The notes: generated by a model not told the origin, from the letters alone. DNA of 64,000 nt from Blepharisma stoltei (GCA_914767885.1 CAJZBQ010000045.1:206001-270000), one strand, 5' to 3'. Numbered from the stretch's first letter, positions 22,353-33,844 are shown. Program-made: numbers and translations.

Positions 22353-25300
22353 ATGCTTAAAGCAAAGCGTCATTTTTCATGGCAGCTTACACGCTTTGCA
22401 GAGCATCCTGACTTTAAAATAGCCTCAAATATTTACACACATACTGCTCTTGGTTCAAAACTAATTCACTTAAAATCTCCAGACCCTTTAAAAGCATTTG
22501 GACTTCTTTTTCGCACAAAATCTGAAAATGATAAAGGTCTTCCTCATTCTTTAGAACGTCTCTGCTTATGTGGATCTCAAAATTATCCTATAAAAGACCC
22601 TTTCTCGAAGATGGGTAGCAGGTCATTAAATTCTTATATGAATTCTTGAACTGGCTCAGATTTTACAATGTTCCCTTTTAGTACTCAAAATACAAAAGAT
22701 TTCAGCAATTTATTATATGTAAATAAGATAAATAATTTATTTAATTTTTTGTAATAATAAACTACTTATTGGTTTTTATTTACTCCCCCATCCGTGATCG
22801 AACGGAGGGCTTGATGATTTTTGTTTTAAAAATGTATGCTTTAAATGCAGCTTTTTATAGAGATTTCATTATACTAAATATCACTTATATATCAAAATAG
22901 TTTTTTATCAAAAATTTTGTTCGCTCACAGAGGTTTTTGTGTGGGTTTTTCAATGGCTTTTTGTTGGCTTACTGAGGGGAGTTAGTATAAATCTTTACTT
23001 GGATTCTGCTTTTTTCCCACTATTAAAATTAAGCGATTTTAAAAAAGAAATTTGGAGAATTGATACAAATCAAGAGAAAATCCAATTCCAAGGAAACTTA
23101 TATGGAGACATGAAAACTGCTGCGAACGATCCTGATAATTTTTTATTGCATTTTATAAATAGATTTTTATTTGAAGGAACGTCTTATCAGTATAATAGTG
23201 GAGGAGATTTTTTAGCCATTCCTACTATGAAGTATGAAGAATTATTCTAATTTTTATAGAAAATTTGACCTATAATCCTTAATCTATGCCTGTTTTATAT
23301 AAATCAACTAGAAAATATTTTTTCTATATTAAAATCCTTTTACTATAAATTTGTGTAATTGATTATCATAAGAAATTTTATCATCCTTCTAATGCAACCT
23401 TTTTCTTTTATGGTGATTTAGATATACAAAAGCACATAAATGAACTCGAAGAGCATGCATTAAATAAATTCACTAACTCCCCCCCCTCCGTGAGTGAACA
23501 AAAAAATTTTGTTCACTCACGGAGGGGGGTTAATTTTGTTTTTTTTTAAAAAAATTTATATATAAATTTTATAAAAAAATATTTTTTTTCGAAATTTTAA
23601 AAAAAAAAATCCTAATTCGCAACAATTGGAAAGCAAATATTAATTCAATTTGCAAAATTTATGTTTTTTTAAAAAGCAATTCGTTTAAAAAATAAACAGA
23701 ATTAGCTTTAGATTCATTATAATAATTATCATTTATATATCAAATTTTTTTTCCATAAAAAATTTTTCTATTAAAAAAATTTTTGTTCACTCACAGAGGG
23801 TGGGTTTTTGGGCAAAAAATGGCGATTTTTCTAATGGTTTTGTTCACTCACGGACGGGGGGGGAGTAAACAAGAAATTGACTCTGAAATCAAATTAGCGC
23901 CTAGAAGACAGCACCCTTTAGAAATGACTGCAAGAATCCCTATGGGCTGAAAACCAATTGACCCAAACCGTCCATCCCAATTTTCTATGACTTTTCTCTG
24001 CAATGAAATTTCTAAAGACCCCTACTTAACCTTTTGTATGGGAATTTTAAGCTCATTACTATTAGAAGGGCCAGGCACACCATTTTATAAATCCTTGCTA
24101 GAAAGCGGACTAGGACGAAATTATATAGCTGGCAGCGGTTATGACACAACAACAAAAGAAGCCACTTTTACCTTTGGAGTCACAGGGATGAATGATGCTG
24201 ATAGCAGAAAGGTAGAAAACGCCATTTTAAAAACCTTACAAGTCTGTATGAATGAAGAATTTGATTTAAATATGATTGAATCTACCCTTCATCAGATTGA
24301 AATCAGAAATAAAGAAATTAAACCAAATTATGGGCTTTTGTTGATATCGTCAATGATTCCTTATGCGCTGCATGGAGAAGACCCTTTGCCACCTTTATAT
24401 ATAAATAAATATATAAATAGGTTGAGGGAAGAGCTGGCACAAGGAATTCCGGTTTTTCAGAATTTGATAAGAGAGCAGCTGTGAAATAATCAGCACAAGC
24501 TAATATTGACTTCACATCTTGATCCTAAATTGATGAAAAATTGGCTTGAAGAAGAAAAAAATAACATAGAAAAATTAGAGATAGTAAGCTTTTTTACATA
24601 ATAATGCAATAATATTGATGGGAGTGCTTATAAAATAATTTAGAATTTTATATAGATTCTATAGTTATTCATTTTTTTTAAGCATAAAAGAAGAAAATAA
24701 AGAAGAAGAAGAAATTGATGAAGGCTCATTAGAAAAGGTAAATACTCAAAACACAGAAATCCAAGCATTAAATTCTTTACCCACACTATTACCTACTGAT
24801 GTTGGTATCGAGGTAGAAAAAATCGAATATGCAAAAACGCATGAGATCAATGGAATTCCATTAAAGTTCATATTGCAGCCAACTAATGGAATCACATATA
24901 TAAGGATAAAATTTGACGTAATAGACCTCCCAGTCGACCTCGGAGGCTTATTTCCTTTATATACAGAGCTCGTTAGCAAGCTCGGCACATCAAAGTATCC
25001 TTATGAAACCTTCGAAAAAATGAAAGAACTCTACACAATTTCCGGCCTGAATCTTGACCCCTTTATTTCATGTGATTTAAACACAATTGATCGCCATACA
25101 GAGCAGCTTTTATTAGAAATCGGAAGCTTAGACCATAATCTTCACAATGCATTTGACATTTTATCTGATTTTTTAATCCAGCCAAATTTCAATGACTATG
25201 AAAGACTGACATCAGAAATCCAAAAAAGCACCAAAAAAAGAGCTGATGGTCTAAATAGAGATGGGCTGGCTTATGCTATAAGTTTATCGGCTTCTTCTAT

Positions 25301-26717
25301 TACTTCAGCTGCTAATTCTTACGAAAAATTACAAACACTGAACCATGACTGTAATCTTGCCAGCCTAATCCAAAATTCTTTATCTACAAAGAAGGTTATT
25401 GATGATGTGATTTTTAGGCTAAAACAAATACATAGCTTTCTCATGCAAAAAGGAAGAATTTCTATATTAATACATAGCTCAGATTTATCTCAGTCTGCAG
25501 AAATTATTGAAAGATTTGAGTTGTTAACAAATGCTTTGAGTATTGAATATCCGAAATTTAATGAAAAAATTGAAAAAATTACATTGGAAAGGTTTGAGCC
25601 GTTTTTGTATCAAATTTATTTTACACTCCCTATGCAGGTTAACCATGTAGTCGAAACTTATATGGGAACATCTCTGTTAAATAAAGATTATCCAGCTTTG
25701 CTTGTATTATCTGAATTAATGACGCTAAATATTCTTAATCATGAGCTGAGAGAAAAGGGTGGAGCATATGACGCAGGCTGCAGAGTTAATCCTAGCAATG
25801 GAACAATTACGATATTTTCACACCGAGACCCAAATAATTTAAAAGTTTATAATGCCTTTGAAAAATCTATACAAGCTTATTCAAGCGGAGAATTTGGGTA
25901 TTATTTATATAGGGATAATATATCTTTTAGAATTGAATTTTTATTAATTTATAATAAAATTGTTAATATTAAATTCAAATTAATAAAATATAAAATAGAT
26001 GAAGCTAAATTAGCGACTTTTGCGAAGGTTGATAAGCCACTTCCAGCATATCAGAAAGGATTAGCAATGTTTATTAACAGTAAATTATATTTAGATGTTA
26101 CTAATGAAATGAGACAAAGTATGAGAGAACAAATATTGGAAGTAAAAAGAGATGATTTAATTAGGGTAAACCATGATTATTTAATGAAGCCTTTGGAAAA
26201 AGGATTAAGCTCGAGAATCATTTTTGGAGTGGAGAAAGTTGAAAAAACTGTGCTAACTCCCCTCACTCTGTGAGAACGAATTCATTGAAAAAATTCATAT
26301 TTTTTTAGGTAAAAGCCCACCCTCTGTAAACAAAAAATGTTTTTTAATATAAAAACTTTTTATAAAAATATTTTTATTTATAATTGAGAATTAATGTAAT
26401 AAAATCTCTAGCTAATTCTGTTTAATTTTAAACAAATAAAGTTGGCCTGCTCTAAACAGGTGATAATTGAATAATTTAGTTAGTTTAATTTTAAAAAGCT
26501 TGCATTTTAAAACATAAATTTTAAAATTAAATAAATTTGTGCTTTCCAGTTTTTTGAGATTTTGTATTTTCTATATAAATTTAAACAAATATCAATCCCC
26601 CTCCGTTAGCGAACAAAATATTTTGTTCGCTCACGGTAAGGGGGAATAAGAGAAGCTGGGTGGATTGTTCAAAGACCAATTGAAATAGTGTCAGATAAAC
26701 TTAATGCAGAATCCTAA
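22353..26717 (+). CDS. presequence protease (M16C, PreP/PITRM1/Cym1-like), six IESs
   Basis: Six IESs interrupt the frame; removing 1350 bp leaves 1005 codons, exactly the size of PreP. The product aligns by eye through LCGSQNYPIKDPF, FPFSTQNTKDFSNLLY, YLDSAFFP, HPSNATFFFYGDLD, PRRQHPLEMTARIPMGW and LREKGGAYDAGCR. Family members degrade targeting peptides in mitochondria. The active-site motif HxxEH reads HSLER (cat tct tta gaa cgt, about 22543-22557), so the second zinc-binding His is Arg. The distal NEMKGA-type segment is GDMKTA. The copy may therefore be a pseudo-enzyme. UGA is Trp at 22648, 23948 and 24482. Confidence 0.85.
22720..22989. mobile_element. IES, 268 bp, with a MITE nested inside
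   Basis: An AT-rich outer IES with ends GTAAAT/ATAAAT contains a complete family-1-like MITE (22781-22984: TACTCCCCCATCCGTGATCG .. ACTGAGGGGAGTTA). Removing the MITE alone leaves stops. Removing the 268-bp outer unit restores the protease frame, adding two residues relative to homologues, so the exact edge is uncertain. Confidence 0.6.
23243..23357. mobile_element. IES, 113 bp
   Basis: Both TAs in codon phase 2/3. Removal turns a UAA-terminated end into YEELIDYHKKFYHPSN, matching the protease family. Ends share TA..A.TTT.TAG inverted similarity. Confidence 0.75.
23474..23867. mobile_element. IES, MITE family 1 (GTGAGTGAAC variant)
   Basis: TAACTCCCCCCC.. palindrome at the left; CTCACAGAGGGTGGG and CTCACGGACGGGGGGGGAGTA at the right; 392 bp removed. 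Joins NKFT to KQEIDSEIK in frame. Confidence 0.85.
24585..24680. mobile_element. IES, 94 bp
   Basis: TAAGC is repeated at both edges (24585-24589 and 24679-24683), with codon phase 2/3 on each side. Removal joins ..EIVS to IKEENKEEEE in the acidic linker of the protease. Confidence 0.75.
25899..25990. mobile_element. IES, 90 bp, frame-neutral
   Basis: An extremely AT-rich in-frame insert without stops. It is recognised because it splits the conserved segment SSGEF..DEAKLATFAKVD of the protease. TA at 25899-25900 and 25989-25990, both codon phase 1/2. A standard gene finder would leave it in the protein. Confidence 0.7.
26254..26648. mobile_element. IES, diverged MITE family 1, palindrome at the right end
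   Basis: Left end TAACTCCCCTCACTCTGTGAG, right end with CTCCGTTAGCGAAC/GTTCGCTCACGG hairpin. It lies in reverse orientation relative to most copies. 393 bp removed; joins Thr-Val-Leu to Arg-Glu-Ala-Gly-Trp of the protease C-terminus. Confidence 0.75.
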
Positions 26718-27027
26718 TAAAAACTTATACGTAATAATCGATCATAATAAAATAGCACAGATTCAGCTCTAGAAATCTTCTATTTTAGTAAGTATGGGAT
26801 TGGTGATTTGAAAAGTATCGAAGCTATTTTGATGATATATTAGCTTCTTTTTAAAAACATTATTATAAGGCATTTTAGATTTGATTTATAGTGATAGAAA
26901 AGCTAAATAGGATATATCTTGTTTATATGTTTAGAGCTTAAACTCATCTTTAAAATTAAACAAGAAAAACTGTTTACTGATACTAAGCGCTCCATTTAAT
27001 TATTCATATCCACGATTTATTATTCAC
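26718..27027. other. intergenic between convergent genes
   Basis: AT-rich spacer between the stop of the protease gene (plus) and the stop of the SAPS gene (minus). No RNA gene or element recognised. Confidence 0.4.
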
Positions 27028-28904
27028 TTAAAACTCTTCAAGCTCACTAATATTAACCGGAGGTTTCCAATAATTATATTCACTATATTCATCCTCTCCT
27101 ATTTTCTGTATTTCTTCCACTTTATTTTCCACTTCAGGTTCACAAATTTCTTCACTATTTTCTTTTCTTTCCTCTTCTTTCTTTTCCTCTTCTTGCTGCT
27201 GAATCGTACTTTCCGGTAAATCATAATCTTGCTCACTTCCCAGCCTTGACCTCGTTCCAGCCGGTTTTCCTCCTAGCTCTATACAATCCAGCCTATTTTG
27301 TGGAATCAAAAAGCTGCTTACAAACATTTTCCACTCATTTGATTCACCTAATAAATTATCAATTGTAGGATATGACGAATTTTCGATTATTAAATTTCCT
27401 ATTTTTGTGGCATAGCCTAAATGGCCTTTTCTGATATCAATTTTTTGGTTTGGAATAATCTGAGATTGCATTAGTTCATAAAGTCTCTGTGGAAGCTCAG
27501 CTTGCGATAGTAGCTGAATATAAATTACTGAGAGTTTCAAGGCGTCTGATTTAGTTTCAAAAATTGAGCTGATAAGCTTATAATAAGCATTGTGGAGAAA
27601 TGAATTCCAATAGTTTTGGAACATTAAATCCTAAATTATAGTTACTGTAGAAATTTTGAGAATTTGGGAATCTGCAAGAAGAGTGTTGAATCTTTGAGAA
27701 GGAATTTTGATGGCTGAAGCCAAAATTTCAATCATTCTGATTTTACCTTCACCTAAAATTGGTATTTCTTCATTAAATGAAGTTCTGATAGTTCCTTCAT
27801 CATTTTTTAGTATGTTTTCAATCTGTTCCATATATTTAACCATTTCAGATATACAAATTTATGGGTTATAATTCAAATCTCTTTTGTTTAAATAATCTAT
27901 TTTTTATTAAAATAGTTTATTTTTTTTATGAATTTCTATATAAATAGGTATATAATTTTTTGATCCTCTTCATCAATAATTTTATTATCATCATCACTAT
28001 TATCAGGATCAGGCATATCCACATTATTAAATAAGCAGCATAAAAGCCTTGATGCTTCTTTTTTCACTATGGGATTTCCTTCAAAAACCTGCTTAAAAAT
28101 ATGTTCAATGCACTCATCGCCTAATAAATACCCAAAAATATATCCCCAGTTTTTTATTTGTGCCTTTTTTGATACGATTTCAATGAGCAAGCTACTTGCG
28201 TTGTAAACAGTTTCTATTGTATTTTCAGAAGAAATGCAATAGACAACTTTTTCAATTAAATCGAAAAGTGCATCTTGAAATTCAGGATTTCCATATTCCT
28301 CTTCTAAAAGGATAAATTAAGCATAGGGATAATAATCGTTTTCTTATTCTTTTCCAAAATGTGGGAATTATATAAAACACAATAAAAGTCTTCCTATAAG
28401 ATCTGCCAAACTTTTGCTGTAAAAATGCCTAATTATCAAGTCTATACGATTTTCATCATGTAAAAACCTCAGAACTTCATAAGCCGAAGTTGATAATAGA
28501 GACTGCATAACTTTACTTAAATAGCCTAATGAAGTGATATTAAGGCACTCTTGGCTATTTAAATAGCTATAAAGCTTTTCTAAAAGCGCATTTCCTTTAA
28601 TTATTCTGTTGTTGATTTCTTGAGAGCTGCAAGCTAAAAACTCACAAGCCACAAAAGGGTATTTAAATCTAAGTTTAGAATCGAGATATTCAGGAGGCTC
28701 AGCAATAAGATAATTTATTAGAACTTCCAGTTTTGCGTTATCAAGGAAATCCAGAAATTTTTTATTTGATAACCTAAGCTCAGCTGCAGCATCATCGCCA
28801 TAGTCCATTACTGCTTCAAGAGTGAGGCCTTCTTTATCGAAGATTTTATCAAAAGCTGGGGAACTTTGACGAAATCTTGCTCTTCCAAGCATTCCTAAGT
28901 TCAT
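27028..28904 (-). CDS. SAPS-domain protein phosphatase regulatory subunit (SIT4/PP6-associated)
   Basis: Starts MNLGMLGRARFRQSSPAFD. The SAPS pattern is clear: FDKEGLTLEAVMDYGD, KKFLDFL, LRFKYPFVACEFLACSSQEI, YLSKVMQSLL and EVLRFL. Two IESs (28305-28372, 27850-27952) and a 15-nt intron (27631-27645) must be removed. The remaining 1695 nt give 564 aa. The C-terminus is acidic, Glu/Lys-rich and ends ..ISELEEF. In other eukaryotes SAPS proteins bind PP6/Sit4-type phosphatases and control growth and cell-cycle signalling. The frame is closed without the excisions. Confidence 0.85.
27631..27645 (-). other. 15-nt spliceosomal intron
   Basis: On the minus strand GTAACTATAATTTAG. Its removal avoids an in-frame UAG and joins ..KIST to DLMFQNYW. 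Confidence 0.85.
27850..27952. mobile_element. IES, 101 bp
   Basis: Both TAs in phase 2/3 of the SAPS frame. Removal joins DQKII to SEMVKYMEQ; the unremoved frame ends at UAG 27936. Confidence 0.8.
28305..28372. mobile_element. IES, 66 bp
   Basis: Removal joins LLLCFI to EEEYGNPEF in the SAPS domain; the unremoved frame ends at UAA 28368-28370. AT-rich, weak terminal similarity. Confidence 0.75.
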
Positions 28905-29127
28905 TAAATGTCTATATTTATAATAAAAACCAACAAAAACTAAAAAATTTTCATATAAAGTAAAAATGATAAGATAGAAAAGAAAAAAACTGCTATATAA
29001 ATAGTAAAAATTTAATAGTTCAATGAGGTATGAGACAGCTTAAAATACTTTATATTTAAGTTATATTTATACAAAAGAAATTTGAATATGATAAGAAATC
29101 AACAAAAATAGCTATTTTTATCATAAT
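28905..29127. other. intergenic AT-rich spacer
   Basis: 5' flank of the SAPS gene. Nothing else recognised. Confidence 0.35.
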
Positions 29128-29692
29128 TAATTTAAATATATATATAATTAAAATATGGCATCTTCGTCTGGGCATGGCCTCTCGGCCATGTAGCCTCGAC
29201 TCATATTTTAACTATATCCGGCAAGGTTTTGCATTTCAGAAAGGGACAGCAATGCTAGGTAAGCAATTCTGGTGGTGCTCAGAGCCTAGCCCAAGTCTAT
29301 TTTCAGGGTGTTTTTTTTCCTCATGGGAAAGGAGGCACGTGAGTTGGAAAGGGGAAGCTCAGCCAAGTCAGTTAGGACCAATCGGGCAACTCCCTAGCGT
29401 GAAACTGGGCGTTACGTCCCAGGCTTCGTGTTTTTCCTTTTTGCCGAAAGCCTACCAGAAAACCCATTTTTTATGGATTTTTTCGGAATGGCAACCCATG
29501 TCCTCAAGCGAAGTCGCTCAGTCATGAGCCGTCGAAGTCGGCAACGTCTACCACTAGACGCACCCTGGCGAAACAAAGCTGGTCGACCCAGAGGCCAGTG
29601 GGCCCGATGCGCCGAAGGGCAGGCGGAAGCTCTGGGATGGCAACCCCGTAAGGGACGTTAAGCGTATAAATTTAATAGAATATAATTTAAAT
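29128..29692 (+). mobile_element. SINE-like element A, intergenic
   Basis: GC-rich copy starting ATTAAAATATGGCATCTTCG near 29147 and ending near 29682. It is near-identical in its head to the reverse complement of the copy at 6339-6908 (GGCATCTTCGTCTGGG, GACTCATATTTTAA) and shares CGTGAAACTGGGCGTTACG. Imperfect flanking repeats TAATTTAAAT (29128, 29683) look like a target duplication. Confidence 0.7.
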
Positions 29693-30003
29693 GTATATTA
29701 ATATATTAATCTCTTATTAAAACTTATTATTTTCAACTTTTCTTTGTTTCACCAGAGGTCAATATGCAGTTATTCATATAATATAAAACAATTATACCTC
29801 CGTCTAAGAATTCAAAATGATTGAGGAAGCGAAGGTTTTGTTAGGTTAGGGCTAGGCTGGCCTCAAAATAGGCTTTATCTGCGATAACACTAACAGAGGT
29901 GACGCAGGATAGAGAGGTTAAACTTTAAGATAATAATAAATTAAACCCAATGCGAGCAATTAATGATAAATAAGTTATTTATTCTCAAATTACTTTTAAA
30001 TAT
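29693..30003. other. intergenic, no gene seen
   Basis: Unique sequence of mixed composition between the SINE and the DUF229 gene. No frame, RNA gene or repeat could be supported. Confidence 0.35.
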
Positions 30004-33000
30004 TTATTCTTTAATTGAAAGTGCCGCATTCGCCAACAATTCTTCATTGCACATACAATATTTTGCAGGCACATGCAGCGAAGATGCTAAGTCTTCACAA
30101 GGTCCTTCATACTTATCCAGCCTATTTACAAAGAGCAGTTGCGATCCTCTCTTCCTATTTCTATAAAAAATCTGATCCGTTCTAAACGACCCCGGTCTTA
30201 ACGCTCTTTTCCTCGATTTAATCAGCCATAAAATTTCAAATTTGGCTCCCCCTTCCACAAGAACATGCACTTTAATCATCTCCTGTGTCTTATCAATAGG
30301 TACCCCCCAAACTTCTAAAATTTCTTGCAAAACTAACTGTTTGCATACTTTCTTTAGCCTAAACGTCATATGTAGCTGCATATTTAAAAAATAAAGCGTC
30401 TCAATTAGCATTTCATCAACCAATTTCATGACTTCTTTATAATCTTTTTCATTTTTTACAATATCTTTCATATACTCAAAAGATCGGCAGCTACATAGCC
30501 ATGCATCAATACTAAATTCATTACAAGTTGTATTATCAGGGGTATAAGCAGTCATTAAATTTCTAGAAGCCCCAAAATCTACACCAGTGGTTAGTTCTGC
30601 TAAATGTAGAGTTAGGTATCTTTGATGGATTTTTGTAGTCAGTCTATGTGTGTTATGGACTAAATTGTCTATTGAGTTAGGAACTTTTGAAAGCAAGCTA
30701 TCTGAGGCGATGAAAAAGAAAGCGGGGAGTCTTCATTCAACTGCAGCTTCTTCAGTGCTCCATCATTCGCCATATCTCATGCCATGGTCTCCTTCTAAGA
30801 TAATGGCTACTTCTTCTTCTCTTGAAAGAATTTTCTTTAAAAATGCAGTTAGTTCTTCGTCAAGGGTAATTGCATGGAGCCCTGTGGACTCGTGGCCTGC
30901 GTCTAGGTGCATGTTGATTCATTTATTGGTATCTGGATAAATTTCAAGCAGCTCCCAAGCGTAGTCTAATATACGCCCTTCCTATAGATGGCGCGCAATG
31001 CGCCATCATCGGCCATGTCGGGAGAGGGTTCTCCACGAGGAATGGTTCCACGTGTGGAACCCTCTTTTTCCACGAGCCAAAAAGAGGGTTCCACACGTGG
31101 AACATTTCCTCGTGGAGAACCCTCTCCCGACATGGCCCGATGATGGCGCATTGCGCGCCATCTATAGGAAGGGCGTATATGTAATCATGGGCCATTTTTT
31201 GGCCTATGCACCTTTGCTGATTGATATCGTCTTTTAAGTCGGCGAAATCAGCATATTTGACAGCTGCGCAATAAAATTCGTTTATTGTGTAGTCAACTGG
31301 GACGTCTCTTCCGAGAACTGGGGCGAATTGTTCATTGCAGCTGTCCATAGCCATTAGTGATATAAATCCATAAACTCTTATTTCCCTCCCCTTTTAAATT
31401 GGAGCAAAAATCCTGCCAGTCTAAAGGGGGTCATTATGTTAAATTTCTCTATAAAAAAATATAAATAAAGCTTATATATTTGAAATTTAATTAATTTTAT
31501 GAAGAATTAATGTAAAAATTTTGCCTTTTCAGTGTTAATATGTTTAAATTATATTCTAATTACACTTTTATCATTATTAGATCAAAACGAGATATGTAAA
31601 ATTAGTATTTTCACCTTCACGATTTCCTATTGAAAATTAAGGTTCCCAAAAAAATGAAAATTCTACCGATATTTTTATTCCTATTTAATGGGGGAGGGGG
31701 AGTTAATAAGTTTCATAAATCAGGTGGATAAGGATTTTTTTGTTTCATTCTTTCTAGATAGTTAATCCCTGAATAAACATAAACTTGGTTTTCTATACTT
31801 GCATGGTCTTGGATATTATGAATTTTAAAGTCAAAAACTTTATGTGTAGAATTTTCATTCAGACTGTTTAAGTATGCCACTGTTGTAGGGAGTTTTCTTA
31901 TGAAATGTCTGCGTGATAAGCTATCACAAGCTATATGGACAATTGTGATAGGCTTTTTTAAAATCCCTTTATGAGCTTTTGTGTTTTCTTTAGCAAGTTT
32001 ATGAAGAGTTTCATTATATCGAGGCCTCATAATAGGAATATCAAATTTTCCAGACTTAAACTATAATGCTTAAAATCTTTCGTGTCATTCTTCTTTGCCT
32101 CACACGCTTTTACCGAACTGTCTATTTCAGGTAGTTTTTAGACCACAGTTCTTTCCCCTGCCGATTCTGGAGGATTAAAATGATATTTGAGACCACAGTT
32201 AATTGTAGTCGCCAAGGATATATATTTAGTCTCCGCCACCATATTAATTATAAAATTTTTCCAAAGGTTTCGCATGAAGCTAAAATAAATTCTTCAGAGT
32301 TTAGCTTTGCAGGGTGACCTGGATAGCTGTGAACGTCTCATTCATTGCCAACTCGATTTACAAGCTTAAATCCGGGTTTATTTCCTGAGACATAGCGCCC
32401 TTTAGCACCATTCAAGCATTCTAATTTCAATAAATTGCTATTGTAATCTAAGCTAATATTTGCTTTTTTAGAATTATATACATTAAAATGGCGTGGTAAC
32501 CAGCCCACCGTCTTAATTTTGTAGTTGCCATTCCACAGGGTGAGCAGCGACATTGAGGAAGGAGGATGGCGTTTGAAATGCGTCCTGGCCATGTTTTCTT
32601 GGTTTGATGAAGCACAATGTCGTGATAGCTGACCACATGCTTCTTCTTCCAAATCCAGATTTTTGCCTCTTGGGAAATGGCTCCGAAAGTTGGAAAGGGA
32701 TTCCCAGAAGAGCCAATGTTAGTTTCTTGGCCAATCGTAACTGTTTTCAACCATGAAGCCAGGAGTTACGCACTCAGCCTCGGATTTTCATTTTGACTGA
32801 GAGTCGACTAGATATTGAATTTTTCATGGTGGGCAACCTTTGTTGACGCACTGCACAGTTACAAAGCTCATCGATCTGTAGGGTGAAGAACCTTCGCGAT
32901 ATGCTAAATACGAACTGGTGAGCAGGTGGGGAAGCTTTAGGGGTGGAAGCAGTGGTGTTCAGGACTTTTCTATAAGTCTAGTAAACTTTAACGCTTTTTT

Positions 33001-33785
33001 TCGAATTAATTTGTGAGCATTTTGGGTATTTTTTGTATGGGAAAATTGTGTCACCATCCTTTTTTGAGTATCCTCAATTTGTAGGTAAACAAGCTAGTCT
33101 GTCTCTTAAGTATTCGAGATCTGAAGTGCTGTCATATACATAAAAATGGTGACGACAGACCACCCGACCTTTCGACACTATTTCTTCAACAGCAGCAGGC
33201 AACGGCCCAGTGTTGAGGATTTAGGTGGAAAGGGGTCGGTAATCCTTTATGCATAGTCGGGCTGGGTTTTCCTCGGGCCAGGGAGCTAATCCCTGGACTT
33301 AAAGTTTTTCTTCCGGTACAACCATTGGAAAGGGCAAGTTCGGCCAATGCCTGACGGGCAATATGACCCTCAGACCCTGAAGACGGTATTTGCCTAACGA
33401 GAAACTGGGAGTTTCGATCCAGGTGTAGCCCTTAGACTCCAGAAGCCATGGAAGTCAAGACTGGTGCGCGAAGCTTCATCTGCGGCGACGGGGAAGGGTG
33501 TCCGCTGGGATCCCTCAGGGATGATGAGCGTGTAGGGGTGCAAATCCCCGGCCCTTGCGAAAGCGAATGGCTCAATCTAATCTAATCTGAATCTGAAGTA
33601 CTGTCAAGTAAAATAGGTTCTGGGAAATCCAAATTTTCAGGGACTGTATTTGTATTATTACTCATTCAGCTGTGCTTAAGTTGGTAAGGTGTAGCTATAT
33701 TTTTTTTATTGTCAAAACTTGGCGAAATTACTAAAAATCCGATTCAAATAAAAATAAGCAGAGCCAAAGTATAATAATTTTTCAT
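30004..33785 (-). CDS. DUF229 (alkaline-phosphatase-like) type II membrane protein
   Basis: ATG 33785 begins a signal anchor (YYTLALLIFIWIGFLVIS). The family landmarks follow in order: IVHIACDSLSRRHF, NIQDHAS, DMHLDAGH-type segment (INMHLDAGHEST), then EGDHGMRYGEWW. This is the order seen in DUF229 proteins of the alkaline phosphatase superfamily. Three IESs (30970-31179, 31379-31705, 32132-32252) and two SINEs (about 32476-32992, 33135-33590) must be removed. With one missing A in the T4 run 32046-32049 the total is 708 codons. UGA is Trp repeatedly. The extracellular or luminal hydrolase activity is unproven for this family. Confidence 0.75.
30970..31179. mobile_element. IES, 208-bp GC-rich near-perfect palindrome
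   Basis: Two arms of about 95 bp run from TATACGCCCTTCC to a centre near 31075. Each arm contains smaller palindromes (GGCGCGCAATGCGCC, TTCCACGTGTGGAA). It is far GC-richer than its surroundings. TA-to-TA removal joins HDYI to LDYAWEL in the DUF229 protein. Confidence 0.85.
31379..31705. mobile_element. IES, MITE family 3 (CCCTTTAAATTGG)
   Basis: One end reads TTATTTCCCTCCCCTTTTAAATTGGAGCAAAA, the other ends CATTAAATAGG-like then GGGGGAGGGGGAGTTA. 325 bp removed; joins ..WNLL to RVYGFISLMAMD. Related to 34793-35043 and 55454-55821. Confidence 0.75.
32132..32252. mobile_element. IES, 119 bp, containing a SINE-B tail
   Basis: TA phases match (2/3) and removal joins ETFGKIL to PEIDSSVKAC, bypassing an in-frame UAA. 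Its end (GGATATATATTTAG..GCCACCATATTAATTA) matches the 3' tail of SINE B at 42610-42655 and 56785-56820. Confidence 0.65.
32462..33007 (+). mobile_element. SINE-like element A inside the DUF229 gene
   Basis: Head ACATTAAAATGGCGTGG near 32479. Flanked by near-identical GCTTTTTTAGAATT (32462-32475) and GCTTTTTTTCGAATT (32993-33007). Removing 532 bp joins ..CSQIN to SKKANISLDY in frame. Confidence 0.75.
33119..33606 (+). mobile_element. SINE-like element A inside the DUF229 gene
   Basis: Insert 33135-33590, head ACATAAAAATGGTGACG, tail TCTAATCTAATCTGA. Flanked by 16-bp repeats ATCTGAAGTRCTGTCA (33119-33134, 33591-33606; one mismatch). Removing 472 bp joins LLDSTSD to LEYLRDRLAC. Confidence 0.8.
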
Positions 33786-33844
33786 AAAGCCCTTTTATAT
33801 TAAATCCTTAATTAATCTCAATTAAGAATATTTTTATATCTAAT

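Noticed and set aside
30944-31237. Overlapping mirrored frames around 31000-31200
   Set aside because: By-products of the perfect palindrome; the host frame resumes only when it is removed.
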